Positions 56,703 through 64,000 of a stretch of DNA of 64,000 bases are shown here, one piece after another; position 1 is the first letter of the stretch, and each line of letters opens with the position of its first letter. The position numbers and the translations under genes were made by a program. Origin of the DNA: Solirubrobacterales bacterium (GTDB lineage: Bacteria; Actinomycetota; Thermoleophilia; Solirubrobacterales; 70-9); the NCBI GenBank assembly GCA_023958085.1, contig JAMLGI010000009.1:1-64000 (forward strand). Reading direction: 5' to 3'. The notes beneath the pieces are model-generated. The model was not told the DNA's origin and did no database searches. It saw only the letters and a program-made list of their open reading frames with translations.

Positions 56703-57448
56703 GCGACGTCGTCCTCGATGTGGCCGGGGTGACCAAGTCGTTCGGGGAGCGCCGGGTGCTCCGGGGCATCGACCTGACGGTCCGGGAGCATGAGGCGATC
56801 GCCCTGATCGGCGCTTCCGGTTCCGGCAAGTCGACCCTGCTGCGATGCATCGACCTGTTGGTCGAGATCGACGACGGCGACATCTTCCTCGACGGAGAGG
56901 TGATTACCGACCCGTCAGTGGATCCGGTCGCGGTTCGGCGCAAGCTCGGCTTCGTCTTTCAGCAGTTCAACCTGTTTCCCCACATGACCGTCCTCGACAA
57001 CGTGGTCCTCGGCGCGGTCCGGGCGCACGGCCTGCCCCGCAAGGAGGCCGAGGAGCGGGGGCGGGAGCTACTCGAACGGTTCGGGCTCGGCGGGCGCGAG
57101 GGTGACCGGCCGGACCGGCTCTCCGGCGGACAGCAGCAGCGGGTGGCGCTCACCAGGGCCTTCGCCGGTCGGCCCCGGGTGCTCCTGCTGGACGAGGTGA
57201 CCAGTGCCCTCGACCCGGAACTGGTCGGCGACGTGCTCGAAACGGTGCGGGAACTGAAGGCCGAGGGGATGACCATGGTGCTGGCCACCCACGAGATGAG
57301 CTTTGCCCGCGAGGTCGCCGACCAGGTCGCCTTTCTCCACGAGGGCCGGATCGTCGAGCTCGGTGACCCGAAGCGGGTGCTCACGGAACCTGACCAACCG
57401 GAGACCCGACAGTTCCTCCGGCGCCTGCTGGCCGCCGGCCGAGCCTGA
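56699..57448 (+). CDS. Amino-acid ABC transporter ATP-binding protein (GlnQ type)
   Basis: The 249-residue ATPase powers the importer. It has the P-loop GASGSGKST, Q-loop VFQQFNLFPHMT, signature LSGGQQQRVALTRAF, Walker B VLLLDEVTSALDPE and the switch His in LATHEMSFAREVADQ. The sequence belongs to the polar amino-acid uptake group. Its ATG overlaps the permease stop (ATGA). After its stop comes a C-rich stretch and then the palindrome at 57515. Confidence 0.93.
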   Translation: MSDVVLDVAGVTKSFGERRVLRGIDLTVREHEAIALIGASGSGKSTLLRCIDLLVEIDDGDIFLDGEVITDPSVDPVAVRRKLGFVFQQFNLFPHMTVLDNVVLGAVRAHGLPRKEAEERGRELLERFGLGGREGDRPDRLSGGQQQRVALTRAFAGRPRVLLLDEVTSALDPELVGDVLETVRELKAEGMTMVLATHEMSFAREVADQVAFLHEGRIVELGDPKRVLTEPDQPETRQFLRRLLAAGRA

Positions 57449-57514
57449 GCCCCAAGAACCGGGAATCCAGCCCCCAAACCCACACTCACGCACCAACGCA
57501 CCCCCCTCAAGCGC

Positions 57515-57560
57515 TTCTGGAGCCGATAGTGGCGCTATATGGCCACAATCGGCTCCAGAA
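57515..57560. repeat. 46-bp near-perfect palindrome between convergent genes
   Basis: TTCTGGAGCCGAT (57515-57527) pairs exactly with ATCGGCTCCAGAA (57548-57560). After one A/A mismatch the stem continues with GTGGC/GCCAC around an 8-nt loop GCTATATG. A competing inner stem ATAG/CTAT is possible. There is no T-run on either side. It lies at the 3' ends of glnQ and the subtilase gene, so it may be a bidirectional end signal or a mobile palindromic unit. Confidence 0.75.
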
Positions 57561-57588
57561 CGGTTCCGGGGCCGGGTGCAGGGGTTGG

Positions 57589-60500
57589 TCAGCCGCGCTT
57601 GGCTCGGCTGATGCAGCGGACCCGCTTCTTCCTGTTCTTCTTGAACTTCTTCTTGCACTTCCTGATCGTCGGCCCTGCGTTGTACTTCTTGATCTTGACT
57701 CTGGTCAGCGGGGACCAGTTTCCGGCCCTGTCGCGAGTACGGATCGCGATCCAGGCGGTCTTCTTCTTGCCGAGCTTCACGGTCAGCCGCTGGGTCCTGC
57801 CCGGGGCGGCGATCCCGGCCTTGAGCCGTTTCGCCTTGCCGAGACCGGCGACCGTGACCGCCTTCTTCGAGCGGTAGATCTGCAGGGTCCTGACCTTGCC
57901 GTTCGAGACGCCGTTGTCTCCGGCTGCCTTCCAGGTGAGGACGGCCTTGCTGCCGGTCCGCCTGATCTTCACGGCGGCCCCGGCCGGAGGACGGGTGTCG
58001 TTTCCGAAGCGGCCCGAGTTGTGTTCGTCGTGGCGGTACTTCCACCACTGGTCGTTGCGTTCGGCCTTGCCGCCGACCTTCCAGAGGAAGAGCTGCCCTT
58101 CCCGGGTGCCATAGGCCAGATACTGGCTGCCGTTCGCTTTCGGATCACCGACGGCACCGCCGAATCCGGTCCACTGGCCGGTCCACTTCGGGAATCCGGG
58201 AGCTTCCTTGCCGTCCGGTCCGCGGGCATGGATCCAGTACGAGTCGTTCGAGGAGATCATCGAACGGCTCTTGCCGCTGCCGAGTCCGGTGATCAGCGGG
58301 GAGGAGTAGAAGGCGAAACCGTCCTGGTCGGTCGGGAAGTCCGGCAGCTGTGCGCCGCTCACCGGATCCCAGACCGAGTCGTATACGTGGGCGAGCAGCG
58401 CGGTGCCGTCGGCGTCGAATGCCTGCATCAGGCTGGTGCCGCCGGCCACCGACTGCGCGTAGTTCAACTTGCCGTTGCCGGTCATGTCGCCAAAGGCGGA
58501 CTGGCCGGAGAGGCCGATCACCATGCCGTCCGGCAGGTAGTAGGGCGGGATCCCCTTGCAGGTGGTCGTCTTGCATGATCCGGACAGGTTCTTGAAGATG
58601 CTGCCGTCCGCGTTGATGATCTGGGGGAACCCGCCGGCGGCGGTGAAGGCGATCCGCTGCGTCCCGGAGCCGTCGACATCGGCGATCGTGGCGCCGTTGC
58701 CGCCCTCCTGGACGAAGTCGATCGACTCCTGGTAGCAGCCGGCCATACCGCCCGACTTCACCGGCCACCCGGGCATGAATGCCCCGCCGGCATGGTCGTT
58801 GCCGTCGGACTGGATCCCGTACAGGAATACCGCCCCGGTCTTCTTGTCACACTCGAAGCTCGGCAGGAAGACCTGGTCGGTGCCGGTCCCGAGCACGTCG
58901 CCGACCGCCGGAGGCTGGATCAGCTTCGGATCGCGGACGTACTTGCCGGCCTCGATCGCGTTGGCCTGGGATGCCGGCAGTTTCACTTCCACCGGCCAGC
59001 CCGGGACCGCCTGGCCGTTGGGCTGCCAGGCGTAGAGATGACCGTCGAACGATGTGGTGAGAATCGAGAGTTTGCCGTTTCCGGTGAGGTTGGCCAGCAC
59101 CGGCGCGGACCAGTTGCCGCGAATCGGCAAACGGCTGCCCGGTCCCTCCGGCTGACCCGGCGACTGGGCCGACGGGGTCGGTGAGGGCAGGGAGTTGTAC
59201 TGCGGGTCGGGCTTGGCCGGGAAGCCGGAGCGGAGCTTGCCGGTGGTGGCACTCCAGGCGTAGGTCCAGCCGGAGAATGTGGTTGCCACGATCGACTGGT
59301 CGCCCCGGCCTTCGAGGTCCCCGATCGCGATGCCGCTGATCGGGTCCCGGGTTTCGCGCAGGGCTCGGACGGACCTGTAGGCCTCACTGGGGAAGCCCTG
59401 CGGCAGGTTCGAGTCGACGTAGCGGAGCTGGCGGGTCTTCAGGGGGAAGTTCTTCGCCTGCTTGCCGTCCGGGCCGATCGCGTTGACCACTCCGTCGTAG
59501 GTGCCGAAGACCAGGTCAAGCCGGCCGCGGCCCTGGAGGTCGGCGAAGGTCGGGGCGGCGCTCATTTCGGTCCCGATCGACTTCGGGTAGCCCGGGGCCA
59601 GGCCCCGGTCGGTGCGGGCGCCGAACGAACGCCGGTCCTCGCCCTTGAGCCCGTTGCCGTCCCGGGCGCGGAGGCGGACCGAGACTGTGTACTGCTCCGG
59701 TCCCTTCGGCGGCAGGGTCACGCCGGGCGTCTTCTTCGCGTAGGCGGCCAGAGCCTTGGTGCTGATCGTCCCCAGCACCCCGGACTTGCCGCTCTTGCCG
59801 GTCGAGATGGTCTTGAAATCGGAGTCCTTGGGGTCGGCCCCGAAGGCCCACTCCAGGGTCCAGGCCACGCCCTGCGATCCCCAGGCGGACGGCTGGACGG
59901 AGCCCTTCACCTGAACGCTCTTCTGGCGGCTCGGATCGACGTACCGGTACCAGCCGGGGGAGGTCAGTCGGGCGGTCGGCGGCACCTTGCCGTCCATGAC
60001 CAGCTTGGTTGCCTTGCCGATGTTCGGGCGCCCGTAGCCGTACTGGGTGGACCAGTTCGTGTGGGTCGCGTCGGTCTTCGAGTCCGGGTTGCCGGGCCAC
60101 TGTTTCGGGATCTGCGGGTAGTCGGTTTCCGGAACGATCGGGCTCATCGTGTTGATCAGCACCTGCTTGACCTCGTTCACCGTCAGTTCGCGCGGATACA
60201 GGCTCTGATCGACCGCGTTTCTCGCGGCCGACTGGACCATTGCCAGGAAGGCGGCCTGGAACGGGGTCGCGCCCGAAGTCGTGGCGCTGTTGCCGGAGAA
60301 GATCGAGTGCGTGCCGTAGCTGGTCACCGTTCCGCGACCGCGGTAGGTCTGCACCTTGCCGCTGCCGTCCTTGGCCCGGACCAGCCCGTTGCCGGGGAAG
60401 ACATCATCAAACAGGTGCCCGTCGGTGTGGTCCATCGAGTCGAAGTCGTTCGAGTCCATCGACATCAGGACGTTCTTCTTCACCGCGTACGCAACCGCTT

Positions 60501-61596
60501 CCCGGAGCGCACTCGAGTAGGCGTAGGAGACGACCACCGAGGAGACCGCGTCGGCCCCGATGTCCACCGCGTAGGTGATCGCGGGGGCGAGGCCGTCGGC
60601 CTTGCCGATCGATTCCGCGCCGGACTTGATCGGGATCACCCGGCACTGGGGGCAGCCGCCCATGCCGCTGAAGTTGTTGTTCATCTGGCCGGCGATGTCG
60701 GACATCAGGCCGGAGGCATGGTCGTAGTCGAGGTTGTCGGTCTGGGGGTCGTTGGTGTTGTGGTAGGCGTTCCAGCCGGAAACGTCGTTGGGGTAGCCGT
60801 TGCCGTCATTGTCGAAGCGCCCGTCGTTGGGGCAGTTCGCCACCCGGCCGTCGGTGATCCTGCACTTGCCGAAGACAGCGACCAGGTCATCGGGGGAGAG
60901 GTAGGCGGTCTTCGGGCCGTTGATGTTCACCTTGTGGATGTACTCGTGCTGGCCGCCGTTGATGCAGGTGCGGGTGGTTCCCTCGGCGAACTTGACGCTG
61001 TCATCCGGGTTGCCGGCACAGTCCGGGTTGACGCGCGGGTCGTCCTGGTAGTCACGAATGTCGAAACGGCCGTTGCCGTCGTAGTCGTGTCGACCGAGGT
61101 CGCTGCCGTCGCGCTTCTGCGGATAGGGGAGCTCACCCTTGTTCAGGTAGACGTTGTTGAGCGCGTCCCGGATCGAGTTCGAGCTGTAGTTGACTCCGCC
61201 CTCGATGTAGGCGACCAGGACGTCGTCCCGGCCGACGTTGCCCTGGGCCCAGGCGCCGGTGGTGTTGATGCCGGCAGCCCCCTCGGGGTCGACCGCGTCG
61301 GGTGTGTTGCACGGCAACCCGCCGGCAGGACGGTCGGTGTTGTAGTCGGCCGGGTTGGAAGGGGTGCCCCCGGTGTCGAGGCACTTGCCGGGCATCCTGC
61401 CCCAGAGTTCCCAGCCGCCGTCGCCGACGTAGTTGGGTCCGACCGAGCCCCACTCGTTCGGCCAGTTGGGGTCGCCGGGCTGAAGGATCGGTCCGGTCGG
61501 GAGGTTCGGGGCCGGGTCGGCGGCCGCGGATGCGGTCTGAATGCCGACAGGGGCCAGCAGGCAGGCCAGCAATGCAATGACTCTTCTAACGCTCAA
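57589..61596 (-). CDS. Very large secreted divergent subtilase (S8) with FG-GAP-like repeats
   Basis: The 1335-residue protein starts at TTG with a strong Shine-Dalgarno sequence (GGGAGGAAG) and a signal peptide (about 1-24). Subtilase landmarks are present but altered: AYIEGGVNYSS has Glu132 where Asp is expected; NDGNGYPNDVSGWNAY leads to DHASGLMSDIAG with His293; MDSNDFD may hold the oxyanion Asn383; TTSGATPFQAAF has Ser441. From about residue 690 come repeats of the type DLxGxGRLDLVFGTYDGVVNA (FG-GAP/VCBS-like propeller), then an Fn3-like domain and a very basic Lys/Arg tail. It may be an active protease with Glu in the triad or a pseudoenzyme that binds the surface. Confidence 0.8.
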   Translation of the reverse strand: MSVRRVIALLACLLAPVGIQTASAAADPAPNLPTGPILQPGDPNWPNEWGSVGPNYVGDGGWELWGRMPGKCLDTGGTPSNPADYNTDRPAGGLPCNTPDAVDPEGAAGINTTGAWAQGNVGRDDVLVAYIEGGVNYSSNSIRDALNNVYLNKGELPYPQKRDGSDLGRHDYDGNGRFDIRDYQDDPRVNPDCAGNPDDSVKFAEGTTRTCINGGQHEYIHKVNINGPKTAYLSPDDLVAVFGKCRITDGRVANCPNDGRFDNDGNGYPNDVSGWNAYHNTNDPQTDNLDYDHASGLMSDIAGQMNNNFSGMGGCPQCRVIPIKSGAESIGKADGLAPAITYAVDIGADAVSSVVVSYAYSSALREAVAYAVKKNVLMSMDSNDFDSMDHTDGHLFDDVFPGNGLVRAKDGSGKVQTYRGRGTVTSYGTHSIFSGNSATTSGATPFQAAFLAMVQSAARNAVDQSLYPRELTVNEVKQVLINTMSPIVPETDYPQIPKQWPGNPDSKTDATHTNWSTQYGYGRPNIGKATKLVMDGKVPPTARLTSPGWYRYVDPSRQKSVQVKGSVQPSAWGSQGVAWTLEWAFGADPKDSDFKTISTGKSGKSGVLGTISTKALAAYAKKTPGVTLPPKGPEQYTVSVRLRARDGNGLKGEDRRSFGARTDRGLAPGYPKSIGTEMSAAPTFADLQGRGRLDLVFGTYDGVVNAIGPDGKQAKNFPLKTRQLRYVDSNLPQGFPSEAYRSVRALRETRDPISGIAIGDLEGRGDQSIVATTFSGWTYAWSATTGKLRSGFPAKPDPQYNSLPSPTPSAQSPGQPEGPGSRLPIRGNWSAPVLANLTGNGKLSILTTSFDGHLYAWQPNGQAVPGWPVEVKLPASQANAIEAGKYVRDPKLIQPPAVGDVLGTGTDQVFLPSFECDKKTGAVFLYGIQSDGNDHAGGAFMPGWPVKSGGMAGCYQESIDFVQEGGNGATIADVDGSGTQRIAFTAAGGFPQIINADGSIFKNLSGSCKTTTCKGIPPYYLPDGMVIGLSGQSAFGDMTGNGKLNYAQSVAGGTSLMQAFDADGTALLAHVYDSVWDPVSGAQLPDFPTDQDGFAFYSSPLITGLGSGKSRSMISSNDSYWIHARGPDGKEAPGFPKWTGQWTGFGGAVGDPKANGSQYLAYGTREGQLFLWKVGGKAERNDQWWKYRHDEHNSGRFGNDTRPPAGAAVKIRRTGSKAVLTWKAAGDNGVSNGKVRTLQIYRSKKAVTVAGLGKAKRLKAGIAAPGRTQRLTVKLGKKKTAWIAIRTRDRAGNWSPLTRVKIKKYNAGPTIRKCKKKFKKNRKKRVRCISRAKRG

Positions 61597-61687
61597 GGTA
61601 CTTCCTCCCTATACATGACTTTCACCCACAACACACCCCGCGGGCTCCCGTTGCAGAATGTATCGCGAATTCGTTGCGAGGGACGAA

Positions 61688-62716
61688 TCAGCCGCCGGGG
61701 GGATCCGGCGCTTCCGCCTCGGGCGTCGACTCCCCAATCGCGGGAGGCGACGGGTTTTCGAATGTCTCCACCGGTTCGTAGAGCACCTCGGTCCGGCCCA
61801 GCCGGTCGTGGAAGCCGCGACGATCTCGGCTCAGAAGGACGCCGAGGAAGCCGAGGCAGAACGGGAGCACGCACAGCCAGAAGCCGACCAGCCGGCGGAA
61901 GGCAGGGCGACCTCCGAGGCCGTTCCCGGGCTTGATCTCGATGTTGAGGAAACGCATCCCCGGGGTCTGGCCGGAGAGCGCCCAGAAGGTGAACAGATAG
62001 ACCGAGGCGAGCCCGAACCAGGTGGTCGCTCCGACCACGGCCGTCGAACGGCTGTCCGGATCGATGTTGAGTCCGAGGAAGGAGGTGAGAATGCCGAAGA
62101 TCGCGGTGGCGCTGACCAGCCCGATGTTCACGATCAGGGCGTCGATCGCGAGGGCCAGGGCCCGGGTCACCACGCCTACCCGATCGGTCGGGTCGGTCCG
62201 GGGCTTGCGGAATGTGAGCCGCCAGGCCACCCGTTCCACCAGGGAGTCGACCAGGCGGCTGACCGAGGCCACCCCGCCGCCGATCTGATCGACCAGGCCG
62301 ATCCCGTGGGCGGCGATCGCATTGCGGATCTCGGGCGAGCCGGCGATGTGTTCGATCAGCTTCTGGGTCTCCTCGCTGTCGAGGACCCGGGCCCAGACCC
62401 GGTCGGTCAGGTCCGAGTCGACCACGTCGAGAATCGCCTGTTCGACCGCCGGACTCCGCAGTGCCTGTTCGACCGCCTGTTCGACCACCGGACCGTTGAG
62501 GATGCGGCCGACCGCGCGTTCGGTCGCCTCGCTTTCGACTGCCCTGACGATCGCCTCCTCGATCGCGGTCTCCAGCGTCTGGCCGAGGCCGGTCGCCGAA
62601 GCCACGCGCTGCGCCCTTCCGGCCCCACCGGCGACCAGCCGTCCGGCCAGGGACCGGTCGGTCCCGGAGTCGGGAGACTCGATGGTTTCGGACTCGGCAT
62701 CCTCCGACTCGGTCAC
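61688..62716 (-). CDS. RDD-family membrane protein
   Basis: The 342-residue protein has an acidic N-terminal tail, a helical region with repeated Glu/Ala/Val motifs (ETAIEEAIVRAVESEATERAVGRIL, VVEQAVEQALRSPAVEQAIL) and then a C-terminal RDD domain with about three membrane helices (ALALAIDALIVNIGLVSATAIFG, WFGLASVYLFTFWALSGQTPGMRFL, LVGFWLCVLPFCLGFLGVLLSRDRRGFHDRL). The RDD family is poorly defined; some members affect ion or Na+/H+ handling. The start is GTG, 9 nt before the stop of the upstream lipoate-ligase-like gene, with which it may be co-transcribed. Confidence 0.82.
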   Translation of the reverse strand: MTESEDAESETIESPDSGTDRSLAGRLVAGGAGRAQRVASATGLGQTLETAIEEAIVRAVESEATERAVGRILNGPVVEQAVEQALRSPAVEQAILDVVDSDLTDRVWARVLDSEETQKLIEHIAGSPEIRNAIAAHGIGLVDQIGGGVASVSRLVDSLVERVAWRLTFRKPRTDPTDRVGVVTRALALAIDALIVNIGLVSATAIFGILTSFLGLNIDPDSRSTAVVGATTWFGLASVYLFTFWALSGQTPGMRFLNIEIKPGNGLGGRPAFRRLVGFWLCVLPFCLGFLGVLLSRDRRGFHDRLGRTEVLYEPVETFENPSPPAIGESTPEAEAPDPPGG

Positions 62717-62725
62717 GAAACGACC

Positions 62726-63571
62726 TTACTGCCTGCCGGTCCGGGTTTCAGCATCCACCGGCGGGATCGATCGGCCGGCGGGGTCGGGAGGTCGGAATCG
62801 GTCGGCGAGTGACCTGGCCTGTTCCAGGGTGGTCGGATCGAGGCGACCCGGGACCAGGTCGGCGATCAGTCCCAGCCGGGTGAGCAGTGCTTCCTCGACC
62901 TGGTCGAGGGTGGTTCCGGGCTGAAGGTCGTCGACCGCACCGACCGTGGCTGGATCCCAGGTCAGATCCAGGGCCGCGTGGACGGGGCCGAGAACCGAAC
63001 GGATCACCGCCGAGTCGCTGGCCACGATCACGAATCCGACGTGTGCCGCCCCGCGCACGATTCGCTGTCCGACCCCTGCCAGCTTGATTCGTCCTGCTCC
63101 GTTGATCGACCACTCGCCCGGACAGTACTCACCCGGAACCGGGCCGACCCTGGCGTCCAGTCCGAGATCGGCGAGGGTGTCACGCATGAGCTCCGCGCTC
63201 CGCCGGAACCGGAGCGTTGTGCCGGCCGCGGGTTCGATCTCCGGTGTGGTCAGCGTCAGCACCATCGTCCCTTCGGAGTGGGCTGCAACCCGGCCGCCGG
63301 TCAGGCGCTCCATCCCCCGGAAGCCCGCTTGCTCCATCGCCCGGATCGCCTCCCGATATCCGGGCGAGACGGTATCCCGACGGCCGAAAGCGACCACCCG
63401 GCCCGGTCGGGAAATTCTCACCGTTGCCGGTCGTGCCCCGGAGGCGACCTGGCCGAGGATGATCCGGGCCAGGGCGGGTCCGGCCGCGGGATCGTCGGGG
63501 AAGGCAGAGCGAATCAGCTCAAGGCGTGATGGCGGGAAGCCGGAAGGTCTGGTATGTGTTTCCGCTAACAA
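62726..63571 (-). CDS. Lipoate-protein ligase-like protein (BPL/LPL family)
   Basis: The 281-residue protein matches the LplA/LipM fold: RLTGGRVAAHSEGTMVLTL corresponds to the RRxxGGGAVYHD motif, and GRIKLAGVGQRIVRGAAHVGFVIV to the KIAGxAQ motif with the catalytic Lys. The Asn of the usual SINGRGRIK region is present as SINGAGRIK. It may ligate or transfer lipoate or octanoate to the E2 and GcvH proteins. It starts at TTG; AATTCT lies 7 nt upstream, a possible leaderless arrangement. It is divergent from the RPF-like gene. Confidence 0.82.
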   Translation of the reverse strand: MLAETHTRPSGFPPSRLELIRSAFPDDPAAGPALARIILGQVASGARPATVRISRPGRVVAFGRRDTVSPGYREAIRAMEQAGFRGMERLTGGRVAAHSEGTMVLTLTTPEIEPAAGTTLRFRRSAELMRDTLADLGLDARVGPVPGEYCPGEWSINGAGRIKLAGVGQRIVRGAAHVGFVIVASDSAVIRSVLGPVHAALDLTWDPATVGAVDDLQPGTTLDQVEEALLTRLGLIADLVPGRLDPTTLEQARSLADRFRPPDPAGRSIPPVDAETRTGRQ

Positions 63572-63607
63572 TGTCGAAAGAATTCACAAATTCTTGGTCG
63601 GGGACCC

Positions 63608-64000
63608 ATGCTTAGCCGAAAGGGGTCGGCCCTGATTCTCGTCCTGATTGCGGTCATGGTGCTGACCGGTCGGCTGCTGACCGATGGTGCTGACCGGACC
63701 GTACCGGCCGAGGCGGCAGCCACCTCCGACCTGGTGGCATTTGATCTCGGTTCCCGGGTGGATCGGTACCGGGTCGAGCTGGCTGAGGCCCGGCTTGCCC
63801 GGGCCGAGGAGCGACGGGAGGAAAGGCGGGAAGCGATCCGACGCGAGCGGGCGAAGTTCCGCGACCTGCCGGGATCGGTGAGCCGGCAGACCCTTGAGTC
63901 GATCGCCTCCTGCGAGTCTGGCGGCGACCCACGGGTTGTTTCGTCGAACGGCCTCTACCACGGGAAGTACCAGTTCAGTCTCGACACCTGGGCATCGGTC
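63608..64000 (+). CDS. RPF/transglycosylase-like secreted protein (truncated by window end)
   Basis: The first 131 residues are visible. A signal or anchor (ALILVLIAVMVLTGRLL) is followed by a basic coiled coil (LARAEERREERREAIRRERAKF) and the start of a transglycosylase-like/Rpf domain: LESIASCESGGDPRVVSSNGLYHGKYQFSLDTWASV, with the conserved catalytic Glu in CESGGDP. Resuscitation-promoting factors cleave peptidoglycan and help dormant cells regrow. The gene runs past the window edge, so its C-terminus is unknown. Confidence 0.85.
   Translation, partial: MLSRKGSALILVLIAVMVLTGRLLTDGADRTVPAEAAATSDLVAFDLGSRVDRYRVELAEARLARAEERREERREAIRRERAKFRDLPGSVSRQTLESIASCESGGDPRVVSSNGLYHGKYQFSLDTWASV

Noticed and set aside
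57449-57514. G-quadruplex in the C-rich stretch after glnQ
   Set aside because: The G-runs on the minus strand are separated by loops too long and irregular for a confident call.

Overview
This 64 kb window is a GC-rich (roughly two thirds G+C by eye) chromosomal segment of an actinobacterium. The wecA-like gene just upstream of the F-ATPase operon, a RafH-type ribosome hibernation factor with a doubled C-terminal domain, an LCP ligase, an RPF/transglycosylase-like protein and start codons sitting 6-7 nt downstream of TANNNT boxes (leaderless genes) all fit Actinobacteria. The mix of genes suggests a deep lineage such as Thermoleophilia/Solirubrobacterales, but that is an inference from style, not a phylogenetic result.

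Layout. 1-280: no gene, a 14-bp inverted repeat and a copy of a structured repeat. 281-5.6 kb: a small unknown protein, rpmE, a GMC oxidoreductase on the minus strand, then prfA-prmC-sua5-rpiB. 5.6-11.4 kb: an MMPL exporter, glyA, a DUF354-like protein and a WecA/TagO-type transferase. 11.5-18.7 kb: the complete F1Fo ATP synthase operon (atpI-like, B, E, F, H, A, G, D, C). 19-25.3 kb: cell-envelope sugar genes (LCP ligase, UDP-sugar dehydrogenase, two sugar nucleotidyltransferases, a phosphosugar isomerase). 25.4-29.9 kb: comF-like, a short HPF, secA and a SnoaL-like protein. 30-36.9 kb: a cation efflux pump, prfB, ogt, nadC, nadA, and a secreted chymotrypsin-like protease with a PASTA domain coupled to a small lipoprotein. 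37.1-45.4 kb: ftsE-ftsX-ctpA-rnr-smpB, a membrane HhH protein, a phosphoesterase and ssrA (tmRNA). 45.5-57.4 kb: a secreted coiled-coil protein, a RafH-like factor, a GH15 enzyme, an ABC-F ATPase, a c-di-GMP GGDEF/EAL protein, a DtxR-like regulator and a glnHPQ-type amino-acid importer. 57.5-64 kb: a very large divergent subtilase, an RDD membrane protein, a lipoate-ligase-like protein and a partial RPF-like protein.

The genes read mostly as housekeeping: translation termination and rescue (prfA, prmC, prfB, smpB, ssrA, RNase R, ABC-F), ribosome hibernation (two HPF-type factors), secretion (SecA), division (FtsEX with a C-terminal protease), energy (ATP synthase), NAD synthesis (nadC, nadA) and envelope sugars.

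The most unusual signal is non-coding. Two convergent intergenic regions (29.9-30.26 kb and 32.4-32.9 kb) and the window start carry pieces of one modular repeat. One module is a long stem whose two copies differ by paired, compensatory changes. A second module is a 28-nt block that is almost identical in both copies. A third is a 36-nt block present three times. No coding frame explains them. Other notable points are a subtilase with Glu at the usual Asp position, a tmRNA with tag ADHEFALAA, a 46-bp near-perfect palindrome between convergent genes, and widespread leaderless start signals.
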